Source: Thermomicrobiaceae bacterium (GTDB lineage Bacteria > Chloroflexota > Chloroflexia > Thermomicrobiales > Thermomicrobiaceae). Taken from it: a stretch of DNA of 7,208 bases. The notes under the pieces are model-generated. The model did not search any database and was not told where the DNA came from. It worked only from the letters and a program-made list of their open reading frames with translations. Within the stretch, counting starts at the first letter, position 1, and each line of letters starts with the position of its first letter. The position numbers were made by a program, and so were the translations under genes. Below are positions 1-6,076 of this stretch, piece after piece. The stretch covers positions 1 through 7,208 of the forward strand of contig SLFF01000128.1 of assembly GCA_007124395.1 (NCBI GenBank), given 5' to 3'.

Positions 1-1312
1 GTTGATCCCGCAATGATTGCTGGGTGACGTCGCGGATGTCATGGCCATCGATGAGGATCTGGCCGTCCCAGATGTCATAGAAACGGCTCAGCAAGCTGAT
101 GATGGAGCTCTTTCCGGCACCGGTTTCCCCGACCAGGGCTATAGAATCACCCGGCTGGGCTTCCAGACTGATACCTCGCAGAACCGGGGTTTCCTCATAT
201 CCGAAGTGCACATCACGGAACTCAACGTGCCCCTGAATCTTGGGCAGCGGGTAGGCATCCGGTTTGTCAACGATCTCCGGTTCAATATCTTCGAGCTCGA
301 AGATGCGTTCTCCGGCTACCATCGCTGCCTGAAGTGAGTTGTACCGCTGCGAAAGGTCCCGGATCGGCTCATAGAAGCGGCTGATATACGCGGCAAAGGT
401 GAATAGCTCCCCGATTGTGAACGCACTTCCCCCAAGGATAAAGAGGCCACCGACGTAGAGAACCAGCGCCGTCGCCAGTGCCTCGACGAACTGGACAACT
501 GGGAACAGCAGCGCCGCGAGCCGGGCAGCCCAGAGATTCGCTTCGAGGTTGTCGTGGTTGACGTCATCGAACCGGTCGATGTTCTCTTCTTCACGGGAAA
601 ACGCCTGAACCACGCGAACCCCGGCGATACTCTCAGCCAGACTGGCATTCACCCGGGCCATCGTCAGACGGGTTGCCCGATACGCCGAGATGGCGAACCT
701 GCGCCAGATCACCATGGTGATTGCCATGATCGGCATCACCGAGAGGGCCAGCAGTGCGAGTTGCCAGTTGGTGTAAAACATGATGCCGATAATGCCGAAG
801 AGCAGAATGAAATCACTCAGCACTCCGACGAGGCCCTCGCTGAAGAGCTCGTTGATCACACTGACATCGTTCTGAACCCGCGACATGGTAGAGCCCACGC
901 CGCGTTTGTCGACGTGTCGGATACCCATTTTCTGCAGATGCCGGAACAGCGTCGAGCGCAGGCTGTATACGATCCCCTGCCCGATCTGGGATGTGTAATA
1001 CACCTGACCGTAGAAACTGAAGAATCGAACGACGATCGCCAGTGCGAAGGCGCCAAGGAGCCAGTCGAGCGCCTGGACCCCGCTCATCCCGAAGAATGTT
1101 CGCGGCGTGTCCGGGTTGACGACGTCGATGCCGAGGCCGAACAGGTATGGAAGAGCGAGGTCCGCCGCGGCAGTGATTGCCATCAGGAACGCCGTGAAGA
1201 TCATCCTGGCGCGATATGGCATGGCACGCTGAAGAAGACGACGCGCAACGCGACTGTCGTACGCCTTGCCAAGTACCTCGTCGTCTGGTGTCACCTTGTG
1301 GCTAACGACCAT
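1..1312 (-). CDS. ABC exporter half-transporter (TMD-NBD), second of a pair, C-terminus cut by window edge
   Basis: This is a half-size type IV ABC exporter: one transmembrane domain fused to one ATPase domain, expected in the cytoplasmic membrane as a dimer with the product of the adjacent upstream gene. I translated 437 codons from ATG at 1312. About six membrane segments lie at roughly residues 36-60, 82-105, 160-180, 182-202, 263-290 and 297-315, with the conserved NWQLALL stretch near 182-188. The NBD begins near residue 360 (GHVEFRDVHFGYEE), and Walker A is GETGAGKS at 395-402. The Q-loop, signature, Walker B and H-loop fall outside the window, so ATPase competence cannot be judged here. 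A Shine-Dalgarno GAGGTG lies 7 nt before the ATG and overlaps the upstream gene's stop codon, which supports this start and translational coupling. The substrate is unknown; lipids, peptides and drugs are all possible for this family. Confidence 0.93.
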   Translation of the reverse strand, partial: MVVSHKVTPDDEVLGKAYDSRVARRLLQRAMPYRARMIFTAFLMAITAAADLALPYLFGLGIDVVNPDTPRTFFGMSGVQALDWLLGAFALAIVVRFFSFYGQVYYTSQIGQGIVYSLRSTLFRHLQKMGIRHVDKRGVGSTMSRVQNDVSVINELFSEGLVGVLSDFILLFGIIGIMFYTNWQLALLALSVMPIMAITMVIWRRFAISAYRATRLTMARVNASLAESIAGVRVVQAFSREEENIDRFDDVNHDNLEANLWAARLAALLFPVVQFVEALATALVLYVGGLFILGGSAFTIGELFTFAAYISRFYEPIRDLSQRYNSLQAAMVAGERIFELEDIEPEIVDKPDAYPLPKIQGHVEFRDVHFGYEETPVLRGISLEAQPGDSIALVGETGAGKSSIISLLSRFYDIWDGQILIDGHDIRDVTQQSLRDQ

Positions 1313-1319
1313 TGTCGGG

Positions 1320-1325
1320 CACCTC
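1320..1325 (-). promoter_or_regulatory. Shine-Dalgarno GAGGTG overlapping upstream stop codon
   Basis: On the minus strand the sequence reads TGAGGTG, 7 nt before the ATG at 1312. The TGA stop of the upstream ABC gene (1326-1324) shares bases with this ribosome binding site. Ribosomes finishing the first half-transporter are therefore positioned to start the second, which fits a subunit pair needed in equal amounts. Confidence 0.7.
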
Positions 1326-3075
1326 AGTCACCAATCGAAGCAACCTCTTCCTGCTCCTTCAGTTGCAAGTCGTAAATCCGGGCGTACGCCCCGCCGCGTC
1401 TCAGCAGATCATCATGCTTTCCACGTTCGATGATCTCGCCATCATCCATCACGAGAATCTGGTCAGCGGACTTGAGCGTGAGCAGCCGATGCGCGATGAC
1501 AAAGGTCGTTCGACCCTTCATCAGCTCGGCGAGTGCGGCCTGAATCGCGAACTCGGTCTCGGTATCAACGTTTGATGTCGCGTCGTCGAGAATCAGGATC
1601 GACGGCGCCATAAGCAAGCCGCGAGCAATAGCGATGCGCTGTTTCTGGCCACCTGAGAGTGAGACCCCGCGCTCACCGATAACCGTGTCATACCCTTCGG
1701 ACATCTCGAGAATGAAGTCGTGTGCGCGTGCCGCCTTTGCCGCGGCGATCACCTCTTCATCGGTTGCATCCATACGGCCGTAGGCAATGTTCTCTTTGAT
1801 CGTCACCGAGAACAGGAACGTGTCCTGCAGCACGATGCCGATCTGTCTCCGCAGCGTCGGAAGATCCAGATCCTGGACATTGTGCCCGTCGATCAGGACC
1901 CGGCCGCTGGTAACGTCGTAGAAGCGCGGAATCATTGCGGTAATCGAACTCTTGCCGGCTCCTGTCGTCCCAAGCAGCGCCACCCGCTGGTTTGGCTCGG
2001 CGACGAACGAAATGTCTTTCAGCGCATATTCGTCTGTTTCCGGATAGCGGAACCAGACGTTCTGAAACTCGACGCGTCCCTCGATTGGGTCGAGCACAGT
2101 TGCGTCTGGCTTCGAACGAATCGAAGGTTTCTGGTCCAGTACCTCGAAGATGCGCTCGCCGGAAGCGATCGCCCGTGCGGCGCTGTTGACGACAAAGCCC
2201 AGAACACGAGCCGGCATCTGGAGCATAGCGAGGTAGAGATAGAAGGCAGTCAGCTGACCGACAGTGAGATCTCCGCCGACAACCAGGCGGCCGCCATACC
2301 AGAGGATCATTGCGATCGAGAGCGTAGACAGCACCGTCATGAATGGAAAGTAGAATGCCGATTTCTTGATCGCGTCGATATTTCGATCGTAGAGCAACTC
2401 CAGCTCGTGATCGAACTCCTCGATCTCCCGGTCTTCCTGCGCGAACGACCGCACAACGCGGGTGCCAGCAAGGTTCTCCTGCATACGGGTCGTCATGACA
2501 CCAAATTGTTGCTGTACAGCGAGGTAGAGCGGTCTGATCGTCTGCCCGAAGTGGAGCGCGGTAATCACCAGCACCGGCATCAGCGCCAGCGACAACAGCG
2601 CCAGCTGCCAGTTGATCGTCAGCAGGATGATGGTGATGACAAGCAGCATTCCGAACGACTGCACCAGCATTCGCATGGAGAACATGAGGAATCGGCGGAT
2701 GCTGTTGATGTCCTCAGTTCCCCGGGACATCAATTGACCGGTGTGTGCCCGGTCAAAGAAGGAGAAGGTCGAAAACTGCAAATGGCGATAGAGGTGATTC
2801 CGGATGTCATATCCGACCTGTTCGGCGAGGAACTGGAACATGAAACTTCGCAGATAGGTAAAGACACCCTGGGTAAGCCCCACCGCAACGATCGCCAGCA
2901 CACCGATGGTAAGGACCCGAGTGCTGTCCTGAACCAGACCGCCATCGATAACATACTCGACCAGCCGGGGAATGCTCATTTGCATTCCGATGCTGATCAG
3001 TAGCGCGATGTAACCGGCTAAGGTGTACTTCCAGTATGGGCGGATGTATGAAAATATTCGGAGAATAACGCGCAC
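1324..3075 (-). CDS. ABC exporter half-transporter (TMD-NBD) with non-canonical Walker B (DD)
   Basis: This is a complete half-size ABC exporter of 583 residues from GTG at 3075. The frame stays open to an ATG at 3138 (604 residues). I prefer the GTG: it gives MRVILRIFSYIRPYWK, the usual beginning of this family, and a GGGGA ribosome site lies 5 nt upstream. The ATG has no such site, and its 21 extra residues look unlike the family. Numbering from the GTG, membrane segments lie near 17-37, 55-76, 129-152, 156-176, 240-262 and 273-297. NBD motifs are Walker A GTTGAGKS 369-376, Q-loop Gln417, signature LSGGQ 473-477, Walker B ILILDD 493-498, D-loop SNVD 501-504 and H-loop His529. The catalytic Glu position is Asp498. 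That change is typical of the degenerate subunit in heterodimeric exporters such as TmrB, BmrC and TM287, so this protein probably pairs with the downstream gene product. Substrate unknown. Confidence 0.93.
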   Translation of the reverse strand: MRVILRIFSYIRPYWKYTLAGYIALLISIGMQMSIPRLVEYVIDGGLVQDSTRVLTIGVLAIVAVGLTQGVFTYLRSFMFQFLAEQVGYDIRNHLYRHLQFSTFSFFDRAHTGQLMSRGTEDINSIRRFLMFSMRMLVQSFGMLLVITIILLTINWQLALLSLALMPVLVITALHFGQTIRPLYLAVQQQFGVMTTRMQENLAGTRVVRSFAQEDREIEEFDHELELLYDRNIDAIKKSAFYFPFMTVLSTLSIAMILWYGGRLVVGGDLTVGQLTAFYLYLAMLQMPARVLGFVVNSAARAIASGERIFEVLDQKPSIRSKPDATVLDPIEGRVEFQNVWFRYPETDEYALKDISFVAEPNQRVALLGTTGAGKSSITAMIPRFYDVTSGRVLIDGHNVQDLDLPTLRRQIGIVLQDTFLFSVTIKENIAYGRMDATDEEVIAAAKAARAHDFILEMSEGYDTVIGERGVSLSGGQKQRIAIARGLLMAPSILILDDATSNVDTETEFAIQAALAELMKGRTTFVIAHRLLTLKSADQILVMDDGEIIERGKHDDLLRRGGAYARIYDLQLKEQEEVASIGD

Positions 3076-3080
3076 GAATG

Positions 3081-3085
3081 TCCCC
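3081..3085 (-). promoter_or_regulatory. Probable ribosome binding site GGGGA deciding the GTG start at 3075
   Basis: GGGGA lies 5 nt before the GTG at 3075-3073. No comparable purine-rich site precedes the alternative ATG at 3138. Together with the family-like N-terminus, this supports the shorter protein. The match to the Shine-Dalgarno consensus is only moderate. Confidence 0.45.
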
Positions 3086-3136
3086 AGCCAACCCCGGTGA
3101 AAGACAACGAGGTTCAATATAACATGACCGGCAACC

Positions 3137-3167
3137 ATAATAGCGCATCATGCAGGATTTGCGGCAA
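3137..3167 (-). promoter_or_regulatory. Possible promoter for the ABC exporter operon (TTGCCG-19 bp-TATTAT)
   Basis: Read on the minus strand, TTGCCG (3167-3162) is followed after 19 bp by TATTAT (3142-3137). The spacing is longer than the usual 17 bp, although 19-bp spacers occur at promoters activated by MerR-type proteins, and the neighbouring divergent gene has a MerR-superfamily-like helix-turn-helix. Transcription would start near 3130. That would exclude the ATG at 3138 from the transcript and leave a leader of about 55 nt before the GTG at 3075. This is a weak prediction by eye. Confidence 0.3.
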
Positions 3168-3175
3168 TCCGGATT
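3155..3175. repeat. Cluster of GGATT/AATCC inverted and direct repeats (operator-like)
   Basis: GGATT (3155-3159) is followed after 6 nt by AATCC (3166-3170), an inverted repeat. AATCC then runs straight into GGATT, making the perfect 10-bp palindrome AATCCGGATT at 3166-3175. The second GGATTT also repeats the first in direct orientation 16 bp away. The cluster lies in the divergent intergenic region and overlaps the proposed -35 box of the ABC operon promoter, as an operator would. No protein assignment can be made from sequence alone. Confidence 0.4.
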
Positions 3176-3233
3176 TCGGATATTTACGATCGATTACCCA
3201 TCACCTGCGACCGTACGACGCGAACTCCTGTTC

Positions 3234-3262
3234 TTGACCCGGTTTCACCCTGCGCGTACAAT
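3234..3262 (+). promoter_or_regulatory. Sigma70-like promoter for the helix-turn-helix regulator gene
   Basis: TTGACC (3234-3239) and TACAAT (3257-3262) are separated by exactly 17 bp, one mismatch from consensus in the -35 box and one in the -10 box. Transcription would start near 3269, about 43 nt before the GTG start at 3312. This places any start codon upstream of about 3269, including the in-frame ATG at 3150, outside the message. Confidence 0.6.
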
Positions 3263-3269
3263 AGGTACG
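3255..3269. repeat. Perfect inverted repeat CGTAC-N5-GTACG over the -10 box
   Basis: CGTAC (3255-3259), AATAG (3260-3264) and GTACG (3265-3269) form a perfect inverted repeat that covers the TACAAT -10 box and the likely transcription start. A dimeric protein bound here would block RNA polymerase, so the layout suggests a repressor operator, perhaps for autoregulation by the gene it precedes. The arms are short (5 bp) and chance occurrence cannot be excluded. Confidence 0.4.
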
Positions 3270-3296
3270 TACAGAGGAGGCGGTGAGAATCGGACC

Positions 3297-3304
3297 AGGA
3301 GAGG
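3297..3304 (+). promoter_or_regulatory. Shine-Dalgarno AGGAGAGG fixing the GTG start at 3312
   Basis: AGGAGAGG lies 7 nt before GTG at 3312, an ideal ribosome-site distance. It decides the start of the regulator gene against the upstream in-frame ATG at 3150, which would lie before the promoter. Confidence 0.7.
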
Positions 3305-3311
3305 TCGGGTC

Positions 3312-3848
3312 GTGGACGAAGAAAGACCTAACTACCGAAAAGCTATAGATGATGCACTACTTCTTGTTTACAGCCACCATCATCGCCTGATGAGTCGTCT
3401 TCATCCAGATACTGTTCGAAAACTCGAGCTCGAGGACATCCAGTTCGGCCCAATGGGACAGGATCTCGAGAAGCTTTCCGCCATCGCGCAGGGGGAGACG
3501 CGCGAAGAGCGAGAACGCGTACTCGAAGCTATCGAATCAGTTCTGCAGATGTTGTTCTGGCCGCCAGGTTCAGAGGCGTACCAGGTACCGCGGAGCTTCT
3601 GGGAAACCGATCTGGGTCGAATGATCTCGATGGCGAAGTTCCGATCGTACGAACCAGCAGACCTGGTAAGTATCGGCAATGCTGCTCAGCAACTGGGTGT
3701 TACCCGTCCCACTATCTATCGATGGATGGACGATCGGACACTCGGTTATGTGAGAGATGAAATGTCGGGGCGGACTTTCGTTGTTCGTGACGATGTTGAT
3801 GTTCTCCGCCAGCACAGTGCCGAAGAGATGATGGAAGGTCCATCCTAG
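3312..3848 (+). CDS. DNA-binding protein with C-terminal MerR/excisionase-type helix-turn-helix
   Basis: The protein has 178 residues from GTG at 3312, chosen for the AGGAGAGG site 7 nt upstream and the promoter at 3234-3262. Residues about 118-167 form an excisionase-family (MerR superfamily, HTH_17-like) winged helix-turn-helix: SIGNAAQQLGVTRPTIYRWM, then an RTFVVRDDVDVL wing and strand pattern. In MerR itself this domain is N-terminal; here it is C-terminal. Residues about 1-115 are charged and mostly helical in appearance (for example GETREERERVLEAIESVLQMLFW), and I do not recognise a family there. No membrane segment, integrase or phage gene is nearby, so a transcription factor is more likely than a recombination directionality factor. 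It is the only plus-strand gene, divergent from the ABC exporter operon, and may regulate itself and that operon through the repeats at 3155-3175 and 3255-3269. That role is inferred from position only. Confidence 0.8.
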   Translation: MDEERPNYRKAIDDALLLVYSHHHRLMSRLHPDTVRKLELEDIQFGPMGQDLEKLSAIAQGETREERERVLEAIESVLQMLFWPPGSEAYQVPRSFWETDLGRMISMAKFRSYEPADLVSIGNAAQQLGVTRPTIYRWMDDRTLGYVRDEMSGRTFVVRDDVDVLRQHSAEEMMEGPS

Positions 3849-3880
3849 ATCGACCACATCCTGCTTTCATGGTAAATGAT

Positions 3881-3909
3881 AGCCCGCGAACGTTGATCGT
3901 CCGCGGGCT
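3881..3909. terminator. Hairpin between convergent genes, probable bidirectional terminator
   Basis: AGCCCGCG (3881-3888) pairs perfectly with CGCGGGCT (3902-3909). ACG/CGT can extend the stem inside a short loop around TTGAT. The hairpin sits 33 nt past the regulator's stop and 33 nt past the stop of the convergent CBS gene, where a shared terminator is expected. Neither side has a clear run of T residues, so it may stop transcription only partly or with help from Rho. Confidence 0.6.
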
Positions 3910-3941
3910 TCAGCTGATTAACTCGTTGTCGCAGTGGAGGG

Positions 3942-4433
3942 CTACGCTCCGGATTGCTCAGCCAGGTACCGCGCTTCCTGAATAGCGATCATCTTCACCA
4001 CGTCAGCTCTCGCGACGATACCCACCAGTTGCTCCTGATCATCCACCACTGGAATCGCGTTGATTCGATGTTCGTACATGATCGTAGCTGCGTCCTGCAC
4101 GGTGTCTGACGGATGAACCGTCATCACCGGATAGCTCATCAGTTCGCGAGCGGTGGTTGCAAGGATGCGCCTCAACTGCTCTGGATCCCCGGTCCCCGGT
4201 ACTTGAAAATAGACATCGATGAATGGCAAGTAGATCGGGCCGTCATATTCCGTCTGGCGGGAGATGATGTCGTAGTCAGTCACCATCCCGACAACTCGCC
4301 CTTGTTCGGTAACTGGGATCGAACTCACATCGTTCTCCCAGATCAGGCGCGCGACCTCGCCAACGTCAGTCTCGACCGTACAGGTAATCACTGAACGGCT
4401 CATAATCTTTTCGACCCGCGTGTCCGCTGTCAT
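3942..4433 (-). CDS. Two-CBS-domain protein
   Basis: This 163-residue soluble protein consists almost wholly of a CBS (Bateman) pair. CBS1 spans about residues 7-60 (VEKIMSRSVITCTVETDVGE, then SSIPVTEQGRVVGMVTDYDI). CBS2 spans about 96-150 (ARELMSYPVMTVHPSDTVQD, then NAIPVVDDQEQLVGIVARADV). A linker of about 35 residues (61-95) joins them and contains the aromatic stretch LPFIDVYFQVPG. Such pairs usually bind AMP, ATP, S-adenosylmethionine or related ligands and control a partner; no catalytic domain is attached here. The gene is last in the operon, 17 nt after nnr. The ribosome site is weak (AGGTAAGAG just before ATG). Its place next to a nicotinamide-repair enzyme is compatible with nucleotide sensing, but the ligand and partner are unknown. 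Confidence 0.92.
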   Translation of the reverse strand: MTADTRVEKIMSRSVITCTVETDVGEVARLIWENDVSSIPVTEQGRVVGMVTDYDIISRQTEYDGPIYLPFIDVYFQVPGTGDPEQLRRILATTARELMSYPVMTVHPSDTVQDAATIMYEHRINAIPVVDDQEQLVGIVARADVVKMIAIQEARYLAEQSGA

Positions 4434-4450
4434 ATCTCTTACCTGCCCCG

Positions 4451-6076
4451 CTACGATTGATTTCGGACTGATATCAGTGGCTGACTCGTTCGAACGAACT
4501 CTCGAGCCTCGGGAATTGCCGCAATCAGGTCACTTGCCAGATAGCCAGTCTGCCCGGCCCACTCCTGGAGAATCAATGCCGCCTCGCTTCCGATCGCCAC
4601 TCCGGCAATCGCCGCGTCTGATGCGGATAGCCCCTGTGCTAGCATCGATCCAATCAATCCGGCAAGTACGTCGCCTGTTCCGGCCGTTGCCAGTCCAACC
4701 GGCGCATACTCGGCAACATACACAGGTCCTTCGGGTGAGGCCACGACGGTGTGTGCATGCTTCAAAACGACGGTCTGGCCGAATTTCTTCGCGGCATCCG
4801 AGGCGTGTTTCCAGGGATCTGCCTCGATCGACTCGCGTTCAACGTCCAGCAATCTGGCAAGTTCACCGGCATGGGGTGTCAACACCAGCTCCGCCCCGGA
4901 CAGTACCTTCCACCAATCCTCAACGCCCGACAGCCAGTTCAGACCATCAGCATCGATCACCGCTCGCCCAGTGAACGGATCCACCGGATCCGGGTCCGTG
5001 AACGATCCAAAACCGATTCCACCCCGCCCAGGCTGTCCAAACCCAAGCAGCTGTCCCAGAAACTCCGGGACCGGCGTTTCAGTCCCCAGGCCGGGTCCGA
5101 TGACCAGAGCATCGTGCTCGTCAATGCGTTTTCCGACGATCTCGGCCATGCGCACCGCTGCACTGGCATGTTCGGACACCGGAAGTGGCAGGAATGTCAG
5201 CTCCGGGACCGTGGTTGCGATTGGAGCGATGATCGAGGAAGGTGCCGCGATCATCACCAGACCGGCTCCACCTCGCATGGCCGACTCACCTGTCAAGCGC
5301 GGCGCACCGTAGTAGTTCGGCGAACCACCAATGATCAGCAAGGTACCGGCAGTTCGCTTGTGAATACCGGTGCGGCGATCTGGAAGCGCACGTCGGGCCA
5401 GGTCAGATGTCAGAAGACATGCTGAGGCCGATTTCGGCTCGATAGCTGAGATCAGTCCGATATCGACGAGACGAATCTCGCCGCAAATCCCGGACGCAGG
5501 TTGCTGGTAGAGCCCGATCTTCGGCAAGCCGATCGTCAGCGTCACATCGGCGGATAGTACGTCCTCGCCTGCTTCGCCAGTGTCCGCCGAGACACCTGAG
5601 GGCAGATCAACCGCCCACACGGGGAGATACCCGCTCTCCTGCTGATCACGAACAATCCCGAATGCCTCGATCACGTCCTCTGGCAGCTCGAGGCGACTTC
5701 CAGCGCCGAATACGGCATCCAGCACCAGATCTGCGGATTCGAGGGACTCTTTGAGCTGTTGAACACCTGTCACCCAGATGATCTGTTCCAGAGACTCCGT
5801 CTCTACGGGCACCTCGGCGTTGTCGTCCCGCTTCCAGGCCCAGACGTCAACCGACCAGCCTGCTCCATCGAGGAGCGTCGCCAGAACAATCCCGTCTCCA
5901 CCGTTCTTGCCCGGGCCGGCGAGGATCATGGCATGGCCGATATCCTCGAAGTACTCGGTGATCTCATGGAACATCGCGGACGCGGCGCGGATCATCAATT
6001 CAGATTCGGTGACACCTGCCTCCACTGCTCTCTGCTCGGCAGACTTGACGTTCTCGACTGTGTGAAGCGGAATCAA
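4451..6076 (-). CDS. nnr: Bifunctional NAD(P)H-hydrate epimerase / ADP-dependent NAD(P)H-hydrate dehydratase
   Basis: This cytosolic metabolite-repair enzyme of 541 residues converts damaged hydrated NADH and NADPH back to the normal cofactors. The N-terminal YjeF_N domain (about 1-212) interconverts R and S forms; motifs are GPGKNGGDG 54-62, DAVFGAG 120-126 and DLPSGVSADTG 157-167. The C-terminal ribokinase-like domain (about 220-530) dehydrates S-NAD(P)HX using ADP; motifs are GTLLIIGGSPNYYGAPRLTG 244-263, GPGLGT 327-332, DADGLN 375-380, LTPHAGE 399-405 and AGTGDVLAG 465-473. The start is TTG at 6076, sharing TTGA with the acpS stop. GGAGAGG lies 10 nt upstream, and the resulting N-terminus matches the family. 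Two oddities are Lys57 in the usual GNNGGDG motif, and a Gly/Pro/Asp-rich insert of roughly 20 residues near 342-370. Length and domain order otherwise fit fused Nnr proteins. Confidence 0.96.
   Translation of the reverse strand: MIPLHTVENVKSAEQRAVEAGVTESELMIRAASAMFHEITEYFEDIGHAMILAGPGKNGGDGIVLATLLDGAGWSVDVWAWKRDDNAEVPVETESLEQIIWVTGVQQLKESLESADLVLDAVFGAGSRLELPEDVIEAFGIVRDQQESGYLPVWAVDLPSGVSADTGEAGEDVLSADVTLTIGLPKIGLYQQPASGICGEIRLVDIGLISAIEPKSASACLLTSDLARRALPDRRTGIHKRTAGTLLIIGGSPNYYGAPRLTGESAMRGGAGLVMIAAPSSIIAPIATTVPELTFLPLPVSEHASAAVRMAEIVGKRIDEHDALVIGPGLGTETPVPEFLGQLLGFGQPGRGGIGFGSFTDPDPVDPFTGRAVIDADGLNWLSGVEDWWKVLSGAELVLTPHAGELARLLDVERESIEADPWKHASDAAKKFGQTVVLKHAHTVVASPEGPVYVAEYAPVGLATAGTGDVLAGLIGSMLAQGLSASDAAIAGVAIGSEAALILQEWAGQTGYLASDLIAAIPEAREFVRTSQPLISVRNQS

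Noticed and set aside
554..1375. Long plus-strand open frame (273 codons) opposite the first ABC gene
   Set aside because: It is antisense to a clear ABC exporter frame. The product is rich in His, Asp, Arg and Glu with no family-like motif, which is typical of a shadow frame in GC-rich coding DNA.
1720..3003. Very long plus-strand open frame (427 codons) opposite the second ABC gene
   Set aside because: The minus strand carries all the ABC motifs in order, while this frame gives a polar His/Gln/Arg/Asp-rich sequence without domains. It is a shadow.
3150..3311. N-terminal extension of the regulator from ATG 3150
   Set aside because: It would begin upstream of a good promoter (3234-3262), and the 54 extra residues have no family character. 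The GTG at 3312 has an ideal ribosome site.
3283..3348. Possible 21-codon leader peptide starting at GTG 3283 before the regulator
   Set aside because: AGGAGG is only 2 nt from this GTG, too close for normal initiation. The peptide has no attenuator-like codon run, and the frame just overlaps the regulator start.
3849..3941. Hidden small gene or RNA in the convergent gap
   Set aside because: Only the terminator-like hairpin is visible. There is no open frame with a ribosome site and no promoter-like boxes.
4751..5425. Overlapping plus-strand frames opposite nnr
   Set aside because: They lie antisense to the Nnr motifs, show no recognisable domain and have no ribosome site; shadow frames.
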